From the NCBI GenBank assembly GCA_011503125.2, contig WWBZ02000051.1:186001-250000 (forward strand): a stretch of DNA of 64,000 nt, written 5' to 3'. This document shows positions 1-11,189 of this stretch, in pieces. The notes beneath the pieces were generated by a model. It was not told where the DNA came from. It saw nothing but the letters and a program-made list of their open reading frames with translations, and searched no databases. Every line of letters starts with the position of its first letter. Position 1 is the first letter of the stretch. The position numbers and the translations under genes were made by a program. The DNA is from Botryosphaeria dothidea (Eukaryota > Ascomycota > Dothideomycetes > Botryosphaeriales > Botryosphaeriaceae).

Positions 1-1673
1 CATTCGCATCCTACTCTCCCATTTTATTGGACGAAGCGGATAAGAGATGGAGCGCTCGAACCCATCAGACCGGCCCAGGCTGAACGTGAAGATGTGCGAA
101 GGCAGAAGAAATGCTGGTCTGCCCAGACGGTTCTCTCTGGACTGCCGTCACGATCTAAGGTTAGTTCCTTTTTATGCAGTCAGCAATGCTGTCAAGAGAT
201 ATGAGGAAAGAGATGCGCTGATCTGGGGGCTGGGCTCTCGATGTAATTGGTCGCCGAGCGCCATCATGCATCGCGGGACGCTTCCACTTGCTTAAACGGC
301 CCCCAAGAGAGCTTAGAGAACCAGGCTGAAGACCGAGCCGACCTGCATTTGCAGAGTCCTTATCGAAGCTATTTTTGGCCGCTGTTCTGCCTTTTTCCAT
401 GCGGGCTTCCAGAATCGAGAACACCCTCTTGTCCAGAACCCCTCCAACTTGGATAGGTCAGTGCATGCGGCTGATCTATATTTGTTGCACATGCCGAAAC
501 CTGTGCAAGGCAGAGGAAAAGCGCAGCGCAAAGTCCCACTCTGTACCGGACTGACGGAGGATGTCGTCCGGGAAACAACCGCTGATGTGGCATCGACGGG
601 ATTATCCGTAATCGCGATTGCCTCTTCTATTGGAATATTACTTGCAGTTTAACATCTGACAACATTTTCCGAGATAGGTTGCTCCGAAGCCGTGGCGTCT
701 AGAAAGCAAAGCGACTGTCTCTTGTGCAAAGTCGACGGCATCTGGGGGCCGTCTATAGCGCGTTGGCCACTAGCGCACTTTCTGCAGAAGGGACTGACGC
801 TTGTGACAAGCCACATGAGACGATGCAGAGTGGGTGTCGGCAGTCCCAACTATTGTGCAACGATTTGGTCACCTCCCCCGGATTTTCTATGCAAACCAAG
901 GAATCTTCTTGAAATGTCCATCCAAAACAACAGTAACTTCTGTTTTGCGTACACAGATGCGCTATTTATTGTACTACTTTTAGAAGTCACCGGCAAAATC
1001 GATTAACCAGAGAGTCTCACCCCAACACCGCTGATTGCAGTCCCTTAAGCGCTGTAGGGCACACGACTCAAAACAGCCTGCTAAAGTCGGCGACGTATGA
1101 CAGCCAAGAGATGCAACGTTGGCGGAGATATTGTTGCATAGCGCTAAGCAATCCTTCGGACCTCTGTGTTTGGTAAGCGGTTGTCACCAGGCCCCGTCTT
1201 GTCTGGGGATACGGTCATCAACTTGCGGCAAAGCCTGCTTTGGAAATCGAGCAAGCCAGACGTCAAGCTAAGTACAGAATTATCATTGTTGCCAAAGGAT
1301 AAAGTCATCAAAGAGCAATAAAAGCATCGCGGCACAGTCATTCTTCCGAATTGCTGCATCACTACCCGGAGAAACTGCCGTCCTCTCATGACATGAGAAA
1401 CTGAGCGTGTAGCACACATACGATGGCGGAGAGCAACCACAGTACCAAACATATCATGCTGAAATGTCCTGGCAATCCTTTGGTCAGGGTTGCGACCTCG
1501 CTTAAGGGAGCCATGCAGCTCTTCATACTTCAGTCATTGGGTGAAAAGACGAAAGGGGCTGCGCGTTGACGATAACCGCCAAGAATCTCATCTGTTGTAT
1601 TGAATTACAAGGTATTATGCTCGCTAAGGTCGAATGTCTATCGCTTTTGTCTCACTGATTCATCTCCACGCTC
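1..1673. other. intergenic, no gene recognised
   Basis: Both strands hold only short open frames, most of them without an ATG. None has a recognisable domain or a splice structure that extends it. The right part is the 3' flank of the ornithine-decarboxylase-like gene. Confidence 0.6.
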
Positions 1674-3132
1674 TCAGTTCCATTCCCCGTCGAGCAGAGC
1701 AGCAGCATCTGGTTCCGAGCAGACGTAGATGACGTCGTGGGAGCCCGTGTACCCATTGAACGTCGTAGTGCTGCACCTTGTATATGCTAGAAAAGAGTAA
1801 GCCATCTGCTCGATTTTCAACACCAAAACGCGTGAGTACTTACCTCCCATGTCACGATAGTAAAGCCAGTCGCCAACCTCCACCTCACCCGGCAGCGTAC
1901 ACGTGGGGTTGACACAGTCGAAACTGTCGCACGTGTTCCCCCAGATACTATACTCCTGCCGTTCCGCCTTCTCGATGCGGTCCCTGTCATCAACGATGGT
2001 GCGTCCCGCCCGCCTAAACACGCGCGGCTCGGGCGGCACTTCGCAGATGGACGTGAAGTAGTTGCCATAGACGCCGTCGTTGATATACAGCATCGTCGCA
2101 TTCAGATTGTTCGAGTCCTCCGCCAGCGGCTCCGCCGCCTTGCGCGCCATGACGGCCGCCGCCGCCGTGAAGGCGCTGTTGACCAGGAAGCGGCCCGGCT
2201 CAGCGATGACGCGCACGCCAGACTCCGGCGGGAAGAAGGCATCCAGCGCGCGGTTGATCTGGCCCGCCGTCCGCGCGAACAGCGGGCCCGCGCTGAACCC
2301 GCCGCCGATGTCGAGCGTCCCCATCTCGAACCCCATGCCCTCGGCCTGGTCGAAGACGGTGCGCGCATCGCAAATGGCTCGCCCGAACGCCGTCGGGTCG
2401 CGCCCGCCGCTGCCGACGTGGAACGACACGCCGACGACGGCCAGCCCCAGCTCTCGCGCGAGTCGGAGCAGCTTCGTCGTCGCCGCCAGGCGCGCGCCGA
2501 ACTTGACGCTCAGCTGCGAGACGGCGGAGGCGTCGAACGCGGCGATGCGGAGGAGGAGCCGTGCGCCGGGGTGCGCGCGCGCGATCTTGTGCAGCTCGTC
2601 GGCGTTGTCGAACGTCATGTGCTGGACGCCGACGGAGCGCGCGTACGCGATGCCGGACAGGACCTTGCAGGTGTGGGCGAAGACGATGCGGGACGGGTCG
2701 ATGCCCATGGCCAGGATGGTGCGGATCTCGCCGATCGAGGCGCAGTCGAAGCCGGTGCCCAGCGCGGCGAGCAGGCGGAGGACGTGGGGGTCGGGGTTCG
2801 ATTTGATTGCTGGAGAGGGGGGAGTCAGTTTCTGGGGGACGAGGAGTGGGTGCTCTCTGGGCCATCGACTCACCGAAGAAAGGCGTTACGCGCGACAGAC
2901 GCCGTCTCCATTCGGCATGGAGTCTGTATACTTCGCCGAGGTCTGCTACGAAGAAGGCGTCGTCTTCGCCGGGCGCGCAGGTTGCGCAGTCGATGCTCTG
3001 GATGCGTTCGTGCATGACCTGCTCGACGAGACGCTCTGATTGGCTCTTGTGGTCTTCGGGGATCGGCTTCAGGCTATCGAGCGGGGCTTTGAGGTCTGGA
3101 GACCTTGGAGGAGTGAGTGCGATAGGTGCCAT
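1674..3132 (-). CDS. ornithine decarboxylase-like PLP enzyme
   Basis: Three exons (3132-2874, 2809-1844, 1786-1674) give 445 aa, the usual fungal ODC length. Fold-type III decarboxylases of this family convert ornithine to putrescine in the cytosol. Seen: the PLP lysine in AIKSNPD (about residue 89, split by intron 1), FHVGSGG, DIGGGF, EPGRF, NDGVYGN, and the catalytic cysteine in GNTCDSFD (about residue 380). The C-terminal DMG-AYT joins exactly across intron 2. The start is the ATG at 3132 with A at -3; the frame upstream opens only with TTG. The central part (AHTCKVLSGIAYARS and nearby) differs from what I recall of housekeeping fungal ODCs, so it may be a paralog with a specialised role. 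An MFS transporter is divergent to it. Family assignment is firm; exact substrate is inferred. Confidence 0.93.
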
Positions 3133-4644
3133 GTCTGGAAGAGTGGCTGGCAAGGAGATGAGAGGAGGAGCCGGGTTTGAAGATGCAACTTGCAGTGCGA
3201 GATGTCTGCTTTAGAATGTGTGTGTGAATACCGATGCAGATGGGAGGGGAGTGATGAGCACTGGAAGCCTTTTGTGCTTTTAATGCTTCCGCCTGGGTCG
3301 TTGAGGAGGTTTGTCTTTTGACAGCGCCGTGATTTACACCCGTGCAGCCTGTGAATCTCTGGAACATTTTCGAAATGCGCCTCAGCTGAGAGTGAAAGGC
3401 ACCGCCAATGGTCCCCTGCATCCGCATACTGTTGTTTCCAGTGTGGGAAGTGCCGGTCTCAGCCCATTTTTGGTTTCTAGGGTCTTAGTATCTACCGAGC
3501 TGAGCGATGCGTCCGCGTCTCGGGAGGTCGAAACCGAGGCGTAGGCCAGACACATGTCTGTCTCGTATACTGGAATAGGCCTAGCAAAGCACCGTGTCTA
3601 TAGAGACATCGCCACGACGCATGTTGGACTTCAGCCACACTCCACGTTGAGCGACTAGACAGTATGGTAGGATCCCCGACTATTGGTCCTCCGGCGACCC
3701 CGTAAATGTGGAAGTTAGCAGGGCGTCGGCCCGCGCAATAATTGGCAAGTCGTGCCTGTCCGGTAAGCCAAGCTTCGCGGACCAGCCACAATCAGCTAAA
3801 AGCTTCCTTGGAAAAAGGGGCCTGGGGGCGGGGAAACAAACAACCGTGGATATGGCCCACTTATTGCGGGGTCGACGCGTCCAGAGGTTCTTGCGGACCA
3901 CGTTTGGATCATTTTACCTAGCAAAGGCTTGTTGAATGCTTTAATGTCATGCTCCTCAACATCAGCCAATTCTCCTTTCCAAAGCACAAGACAAGCTCCG
4001 AATGCTGTATCCCTGTGCCACGGAGTTATCCGGCTCAGCTCCGCCACTATCCCTGAGGCAACCTGCGATTTTCAGATGGGGGACTACGGATACAGCCGTT
4101 GCGCAAAGGGTGCGGCGTCCGCGACTTTTGATGAGGCACGAAAATGGGCGAATGAACGGCCGGGCTAGTGCTACACTATTACATTTAGTTTGATATTTCT
4201 GGTTCAGCCCTGCGAAATACTTGAACCACTTCAAGGCCAGCCATGTGCTAGTTCAGCTGTGGCACCACGTGGAGTCCAGCCCGACGCCTGGTCGCTCCGC
4301 TATGGTGAGGCTCTGGGCCCGAGTACCGTTCTGGCACCTCCCAACGATCCTTAGGCTTTTACTCAGCTACGCGTCTTGTTAATGGCTTTTCCACTTCAGT
4401 CAGGCTACTCGCGGCCTCTCCGTACTGTCTCACGATTATTCCCCAGGCCCATGAGTATCTCAAAACTTCCTCCCATCTTCCAGAGAGCTCTACAAGCATC
4501 ACCTCAATTCTTTTCCAAATTGTTGTCTTGGATTTTCTTTACGGTCTCTACCTTCTGAATAATCTACTGTCATTACATTCAATCTGCTCCTTTCTTTCAA
4601 AAAAGCCATTCCCTCAAGTCCGAGGTGGCTGACCAATACCGAAA
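3133..4644. promoter_or_regulatory. divergent promoter region, ODC-like / MFS
   Basis: About 1.5 kb separates two divergent start codons. No open frame here has a recognisable product. The last 80 bases before the MFS start are pyrimidine-rich, as in many fungal leaders. Confidence 0.5.
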
Positions 4645-6666
4645 ATGGCAACTGTCGCCTCTTCCGTGATTTCCAGCCCTGACTTGGACGATCTTCTGGC
4701 CGAACATGGGCTCGAGATCGGTGAGGACCAGCACTTGCGCTGGTCCGCAGATAGCCCTCATCATCCCCGCAACTGGCACTGGAAAAGAAAGATGTATGAC
4801 TCGGCATTGATCATGATGTTGGAGATGCTCATGTGAGTACACGAAATTGCCCGTCAACACCTCATCTCTGCCCGCTTCCTCGTATATACGTTCCCGAAGC
4901 TAGTCACTGACGAGAATGGCAGGTGTGTCATGAGCACTGTAGGCGTAAGTTGAAACCCAAGCAACGACAACAGTAGCGTATGGAAGCAAAACATTTAACA
5001 CATTACCACCAGTCCGCCGTGTCCGAAGCAGCACGCCCCGAGTTCGGTTACGAGAAAACCATGGGCTATTTCGTCTTCACATCCATGTAAATTATCCCTA
5101 CTTGATGGCACCCCCGCATCGACCGACGATTGGGTCTGACATTCCACGCATACAGATACCTGCTTGGTGAAGGAGTAGGCGGGGTTTTCCTTCCGCCCAT
5201 TTCTGAGACGTTCGGCCGCAAACTCATATACGTTGCTGCTCCGCTGCTCTGCAGTGCATTTTCCGTCCTTGCAGCGGTTGTACCATCGGAACTCAAGGGG
5301 TCAGCAGCGCTCCTTGGTTTCGCCCGTGCAGCAGCGGGAGTAGTGAGTTCGGTGCCGGCCACGATAGCTCCAGGCAGTTTGGAAGATATGTTCGATGAGA
5401 AACAGCGCGTCTGGACAGTTGCGGCCTGGACGACTGCATCGAACATGGGCGTCTTATTTGGCCCAATCTACGGGAGTTATATCAGCGCATATCTCGGCTG
5501 GTAAGTGGATATTCCTTTCGTGTTCCTACACCACGCGACATGGTAGAACAGTAATGTGTCTGCTTCGACGCTTAACACAGTCTCTGACACTTCCGAACAA
5601 TCCTTTCGACTGCCTGGTCGTACCTCTGGCTTGTTTATAGCTGGCTCCTCCTCATACCAATACTCGCAAAGACATCCTCTAACTATTATCCAGGCGCTGG
5701 GTCTTTTGGATCTCCTCCATCATCATGGCCGTCTGCTTTCTCCTCACCTTGTTCCTCCGCGAATCCCGGTCAACCCGGCTTCTGCAGCAAAAGTTCGACA
5801 AGATCCTCGCACTCACCGACAGCTCCGAGAGCACTGCCCCTGCTCTCCGCATCCACAACCCAGACGCCGTCGTCTCCCTCAACGACTTCCTCACCACGAC
5901 GCTTTTCCGGCCCCTCCACCTCCTCTTCTCCGAGCCCATCGTCATCCTCTGCTCCGCCCTCAACGCCATCTCCTTCGCCATGATCTACGGCCTCACCGAG
6001 GGCCTCACCCTCATCTACTCGCACCCATCATACGACCTCCCCAACCCTCAAACGACCTCCTCGCTCGGCTTCATCCCGCTCATCCTCGGCCTCTTCTTCT
6101 CGCTGCCCTTCCGCTGGACCGACGCACGCCGCTTCCGCGAGCTCAACGCGACCGGCGCGCCGCCCGAGCGCAAGCTGACGTCGTTCGCCATCGCGATCCC
6201 GGCCATGGCGCTCGGCTTCTGGGTGTTCGCGTGGACGATCCCGCCGCTGGCGCCGCGCGCGCCGCTGCTGGTGTCGATGGCGGCGCTGGTGCCGGTCGGC
6301 TTCGCCATCAACGACCTCGACTCGGTGCTGTGCGGCTACATGGCCGACGTGTACGGCATGTACGCGGCGTCGGCGTTCTCGGCGCTGTCGCTGCTGCGCG
6401 CGCTGTGCGCGGCCGCGTTCCCGCTGTTCGCGGAGCCCATGTTCGACGGGATGGGGTCGTACAATGCCGCCGCGAGCGTGTTCGCGGCCGTCGCGACGGT
6501 GTTTTGTGTTAGTCCGTGGGTGTTGCTGAAGTATGGGAGGCGGCTGCGCGAGCGGAGCGTGTTTGCGAAGTACTCGGCGGCGATGAGCGAGAAGACGATG
6601 GGGAGTAGTGGGCAGGGGAGCAGTATGGAGACGCTTGGGGTTGGTGACGCGGGGGGGTGCGGGTGA
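4645..6666 (+). CDS. MFS multidrug/polyamine-type transporter
   Basis: Five exons (4645-4832, 4923-4944, 5013-5086, 5156-5500, 5694-6666) give 533 aa with phase kept at every join. The protein is a 12-segment drug:H+ antiporter-like MFS member of the plasma membrane. Seen: the N-terminal signature HPRNW, the motif-A-like SETFGRKL, GPIYGSYISAYLGW joined to RWVFWISS across intron 4, and the loop RESRSTRLL where relatives carry PETY..LL. Late helices run through about residue 500, then a short polar tail. Exon 2 is only 22 nt. The final exon is much richer in GC than the first exons. Substrate is unknown. The divergent ODC-like gene makes a polyamine or polyamine-derived product a reasonable guess, but this is inference. 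Confidence 0.9.
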
Positions 6667-7632
6667 GGAGGAAAAGCGGTAGGCGTTCTGGGATTCCTGC
6701 TTGAAATCACACCAGGGAGATTGATGACAGCCGCAACCGAAGGGCTTGCGTTCAGGGATATGACGGGTAGCCACGATTGCTTGGTTGAGGTGAAGGTGAT
6801 TTCTGGTAACAGCGACCAAAGGCGCTTCGAGGGAGAATTGCGAACTACATTGATACCCGATAGATTGATAAAAATTTGCTGTAGATTTATTCGATTGAGC
6901 TTCCTAGGTGTAATATCATCTAAGCAACCTATGTCTCTATCTACGAGGAGACTGGAAATCACCGAAACTGCGGCGAGCTCTGTAGGCACTAGCCTCAAAG
7001 TATGTGCACGCTCTTTCGTTTCACTTTGCTTTTTCAAAACATGGCATTTGCACCATCCTACAGCGGCTATTGCTCGCCTTCCATTTCCTTCAATCCAAAG
7101 CAGCGGATCGACTTAAAATTTCAAGGCTGGTTGTGCTACGGGACCGCTCGCACTAGGCCGAATATCGAAGGTCACCAGGGTGAGACGAGCTTACTGCGCG
7201 CTAAGAGCATAAAACGCATAACAGCGTGTTTCTTGACGGGGAAGGTGCTAGGGTACGAAAACGTACCGAGCCAGGTCTGCATGGCACAGTGCTTCTCTAC
7301 TCTCTGGAGCTTCCACAATGAGCGTGTCGGAGTAAGACCCCGCAATCCATTTCGCAGGCACATGTGTTTTCACAACCAGTTAAGTACCTGCTGGGTAAAC
7401 TGCTTGGACTGGAATGCCACTGTGACCTCTTGTTCTTTTCGTCGTCTCTCCTGTTTCGTCGTACCGCTTCTTGTGTTCCTTGAAATCAACCACGGGTGAA
7501 TCCCGATATCCGCATCGCCAGGATCGAACTTCGTTTGCATATTGCTTCGGGACGAGGGAACATTTCCCGCAGCGTCTCTAATTGGTTCAACGAAAGGTCA
7601 AATCAATTAGTACATCAACTCTTTCCAAAGCA
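6667..7632. other. intergenic, upstream of metal ATPase
   Basis: 3' flank of the MFS gene and presumed promoter of the ATPase. A 165-codon frame with an ATG at 7002 is present but shows no family, signal peptide or splice support. Confidence 0.5.
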
Positions 7633-10600
7633 ATGGATCGCATCGAAGGTTGCTGTACACCGGGAGAGGCATCAAATGGCAATGAAATGCTTCAGCCAAC
7701 AGCCCCATGCAGCCTAGCCTCTGGACAAGATTGCTGCGAACCCGGTGTAAGGGAACTCTGTGATGGTCAGACAACGATTCGCCTGTTCTCTCCCTCCTTC
7801 TCAACTGACATTTATACAGAGGACTGCCTCAAAGCAATCGCTGCCATTGAATGTAGGGACAGCTGTGGCTCGGCGGATAGTATTAAAGGTAGGCCCACTA
7901 CTGTTCCATGCATTTGTATTTGCCTGAATCGTGTCACTCATAGTTTACAGATTGCTGTACCGACATCACCTCCATCTCGGACCACAAGCACCATGACCAC
8001 CATGAGAAGGGCGATGCTTGTGGGAAACACCATCGTGCTGCTATCGAGAAGTATGCGTCTATTCTCAAGGAAGCTCGCTGCCTCTGCCGTAGCGTTCTTG
8101 GGTCCCGCTCAATCAAATGTTGTGCCGGGAAATTCCATGCTGAGAAGAGGGAGTGCTCTTCAAATGCTGAACCCAGCCATGATCTAGTCAAGTGTCGAAG
8201 CAGCAACAGAGAGGGCACTGATCAATGTTGTACAGAGATCATTGAGGTTTGCAGAGCTCAAGAATGTTGCGATGAAAAATATCATGATCATCATGACCAT
8301 GGCATGAATCCCTGCGACAAATCCAACGACTTCTCCGTGTCTACTAGGTTGAAAGACGTAACTGTCGATATCGAAAAGGGAACCAACCGCGAGCACGTCT
8401 CCGTCACCGTTGAAGGAATGACCTGCTCCGGCTGCGGCAACAAACTCCACCGCGGCCTTGCAGCCCTTCCGGGACTCACCAACGTCTCGGTCAACTTCAT
8501 CATGAAGCGAGCGGACTTCGACATGGACCCGACCATCTCAAGCGCCACCGACGCCATCACCCGAGCACAGCAAACGACGGGCTTCTCCCTCGCCCGAATC
8601 TCCACCACCGACCAGACCCTCACATTCCTCACGACCAAAGCCAACGCCCAGACCATCGCCGCCCTCCCCCTCCCCGGCATCACCAACACCACGATCCACA
8701 AGAACTCCACCACCATCTCCTTCGACCCCTCCACCCTCGGCGCCCGCACCCTCGCCACCTCCATCAGCCACCTCACCACCGGCCTCGCCCCTCCCACCTC
8801 CACCTCCACCGGCGCCGCCCACCTCCGCTCCCTCGCCCTCAAAACGCTCCTCTCCGCGCTCCTCACCACCCCCGTCGTCGTCCTCAGCTGGAGCCACGAC
8901 GCCCTCGTCTCGCCGCCGACCCGCTCATCCGCCTCCCTCGCCCTCGCCACCTGCGTCCAGTGCCTCGCCGTGCCCGAGTTCCACGCGCCCGCGTTGCGCG
9001 CGCTGCTGCGCGCCCGCACCCTCGAGATGGACGCGCTCGTCGCGCTCAGCATCACCGCCGCCTACGCCTACAGCGTCGTCGCGTACGCGTTCGAGGCCGC
9101 CGGCAGGCCGCTGCAGACGGCGTCCTTCTTCGAGACGGGCGCGCTGCTCGTCACGCTCGTCCTGCTCGGCCGCCTCGGCGGGGCGTGGGCGCGCGTGCGG
9201 GCCGTCGGGCGCGTGGCGCTCAGGGGCGTGGAGGCGCGGTTCGCCACGCTCGTCGAGCAGGGTGGCGGGGAGAGGGTGGTCGATGCGAGGGTGCTGCAGT
9301 ACGGGGATGTGTTTCGGGTGGGGGCGCACGAGAAGGTGGCGACGGATGGGGTGGTGGTGGCGGCGGGGGGCAGCGAGGTCGACGAGAGCGTTGTGACGGG
9401 CGAGAGCGTGCCGGTGGCGAAGGGCGTGGGGAGCGCGGTGGTCGCGGGGACGGTGACCGGGGAGGGGGCGCTGGTGGTGCGGTTGGTGCGGCTGCCCGGG
9501 AGCGGGACGGTGGCGGAGATAGCGGGGTTGGTGGAGGATGCGTTGAGGTCGAAGCCGCGGGTGCAGGATGTGGCGGATCGGGTTGCCGGGTGGTTTGTGT
9601 GGGTTGTGCTGGGCGTGGCGGTGGTGGTGCTGTGTGTGTGGGTGGTAGTTGCGATCAGTGTTAGGGGCGAGGAGGGCGCGAAGGTGGCGGATACGGCGTT
9701 GAGCTACTGCATTGCAGTGTTGGCGGTTTCGTGCCCCTGCGCGCTGGGGCTGGCGGTGCCGATGGTGTTGGTAATTGCTGGCGGCGTTGCTGCACGCGGT
9801 GGGGTCGTCATCAAATCGGCACAGTCCGTGGAGAGGGCTCGAAAGGTCACGGATGTTGTTTTCGACAAGACGGGAACGCTGACCATGCAGGATCTGGATG
9901 TTGTGGCAGAGGAGACACTTGGTGTAGACCGGGATACCGCTTCATCCCTCACGAAAGCCCTCGCAACCGGCAACAAGCATCCCGTTTCCGTGGCCGTGGG
10001 CAAGCTCCTGGACACTCGCACCCTTGACGCCGTTGAGATGACGGATATCCGCGTTATACCAGGAGCTGGAGTGCAAGGGAGTTGGAATGGGGCTCAGGTT
10101 CGAGCCGGGAGTGCGCGCTGGACCAGGTCTGAAGCTCACCCGACTGTCCGCCGGATGATGGACGATGGCATGACAGTGTTGTGCGTTACTAAAGAAGGTC
10201 AGCTTGTAGCTGCATACGGGCTGAAGAGCCTCCTGCGTCCGGAAGCCATTTCGGTTGTCGGCAAGCTTCTGTCCATGAACATCGACGCCCATCTTGTCAG
10301 CGGCGACGAGCACAATGCCGTCGAGGGAGTCCGGGCAATGGTTGGGATTCCACACCAGAACACCGTCGCCCGCAACACGCCTGCCGAGAAGCGCGTCTAT
10401 ATCCAGAAGCTCATGGAAGCGGGCAAAATTGTGCTCTTCTGCGGCGATGGCACAAATGATGCAGTGGCCGTGGCACAGGCCGACGTTGGAGTGCAGTTGG
10501 GCTCTTCGTCAGACGTCACCAGGGCTACCGCTGATGTCGTTTTGCTCTCTGGGCTGGAAGGCATCCTCTTCCTCCTCGAAGTTTCGGCTGCATCCTTCCG

Positions 10601-10784
10601 CCGTATTGTCTTCAACTTCGTGTGGTCGGCCACGTACAACGTCTTTGCTATCCTCCTGGCAGCTGGCGCGTTCGTGAAGGTGAGGATTTCGCCAGCCTAC
10701 GCTGGTCTTGGCGAGCTTGTCAGCGTTCTTCCGGTCATTTTTGCCGCTTTTACCGTGTCTTGGATGCGGAGAGAAGGTAGATAG
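7633..10784 (+). CDS. P1B-type heavy-metal ATPase with Cys-rich N-terminus
   Basis: Three exons (7633-7746, 7822-7888, 7951-10784) give 1004 aa. The protein is an ATP-driven Cu/Cd-type exporter of the fungal CrpA/Pca1 group. Seen: an N-terminal region of about 175 residues with six Cys-Cys pairs (such as GCCTPG, DCCTD, QCCTE, ECCDE) and two His clusters (HKHHDHH, HDHHDH); one HMA domain with GMTCSGC near residue 216; TGES; the metal-site CPC near residue 654; DKTGTLT near 700; a KHP motif where SEHP is usual; and GDGTNDA. Exon 1 could end at 7744 and exon 2 start at 7820 with the same length, changing one residue. Metal specificity cannot be read directly. The Cys-pair array suggests cytosolic metal sensing or loading. 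Confidence 0.94.
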
Positions 10785-11189
10785 TGCCAAGTGTTCAAGT
10801 GTTTCTCATCCATGTTGTTAGTAGTACTAAGTCCGCAGCAAAATACCAGTTCCGTGGTTGAGGACAGCTTGCGGTATTTACAGAGTAAGGTAGTGCGATG
10901 CAGGTGGGATGTTACTTCTAAATCATCTGAAGTGTCGAGGGTTTTAGCGGCGGGTTAAAACTACCCCTCGGGGATTGATTGCCCCCGGAATTTGGCTGGC
11001 CCACCGGCCTTAACCTACCAAGCCGGCCTTTTCCTACCGTGGAACTAGCCCCAAAATGAGGAATAAACCTACTCCTCGCATCCATTCTCCAGCACTTGCC
11101 CACTTCCACTCACTTTGAGTACGTCTCTCCGATCCTTTCACGTTCTCGCCATTCTCTTACATAAGAACGGGCAGCCTTTACCGTTTGGC
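10785..11189. other. intergenic, promoter of zinc-finger regulator
   Basis: Between two plus-strand genes. Contains the CGGGG/CCCCG inverted repeat described separately; no coding frame. Confidence 0.5.
10969..10987. promoter_or_regulatory. CGGGG-N9-CCCCG inverted repeat
   Basis: A five-base inverted repeat with a nine-base spacer about 200 bases before the start codon of a Zn2Cys6-type regulator. Zn2Cys6 proteins commonly bind inverted CGG/CCG half-sites, so this could be an autoregulatory site. The function is inference. Confidence 0.3.

Noticed and set aside
5556..6512. 318-codon frame overlapping the MFS last exon
   Set aside because: Shadow in another frame; the MFS frame splices cleanly through the region.
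7002..7499. 165-codon ATG frame upstream of the metal ATPase
   Set aside because: No domain or splice support; probably chance.
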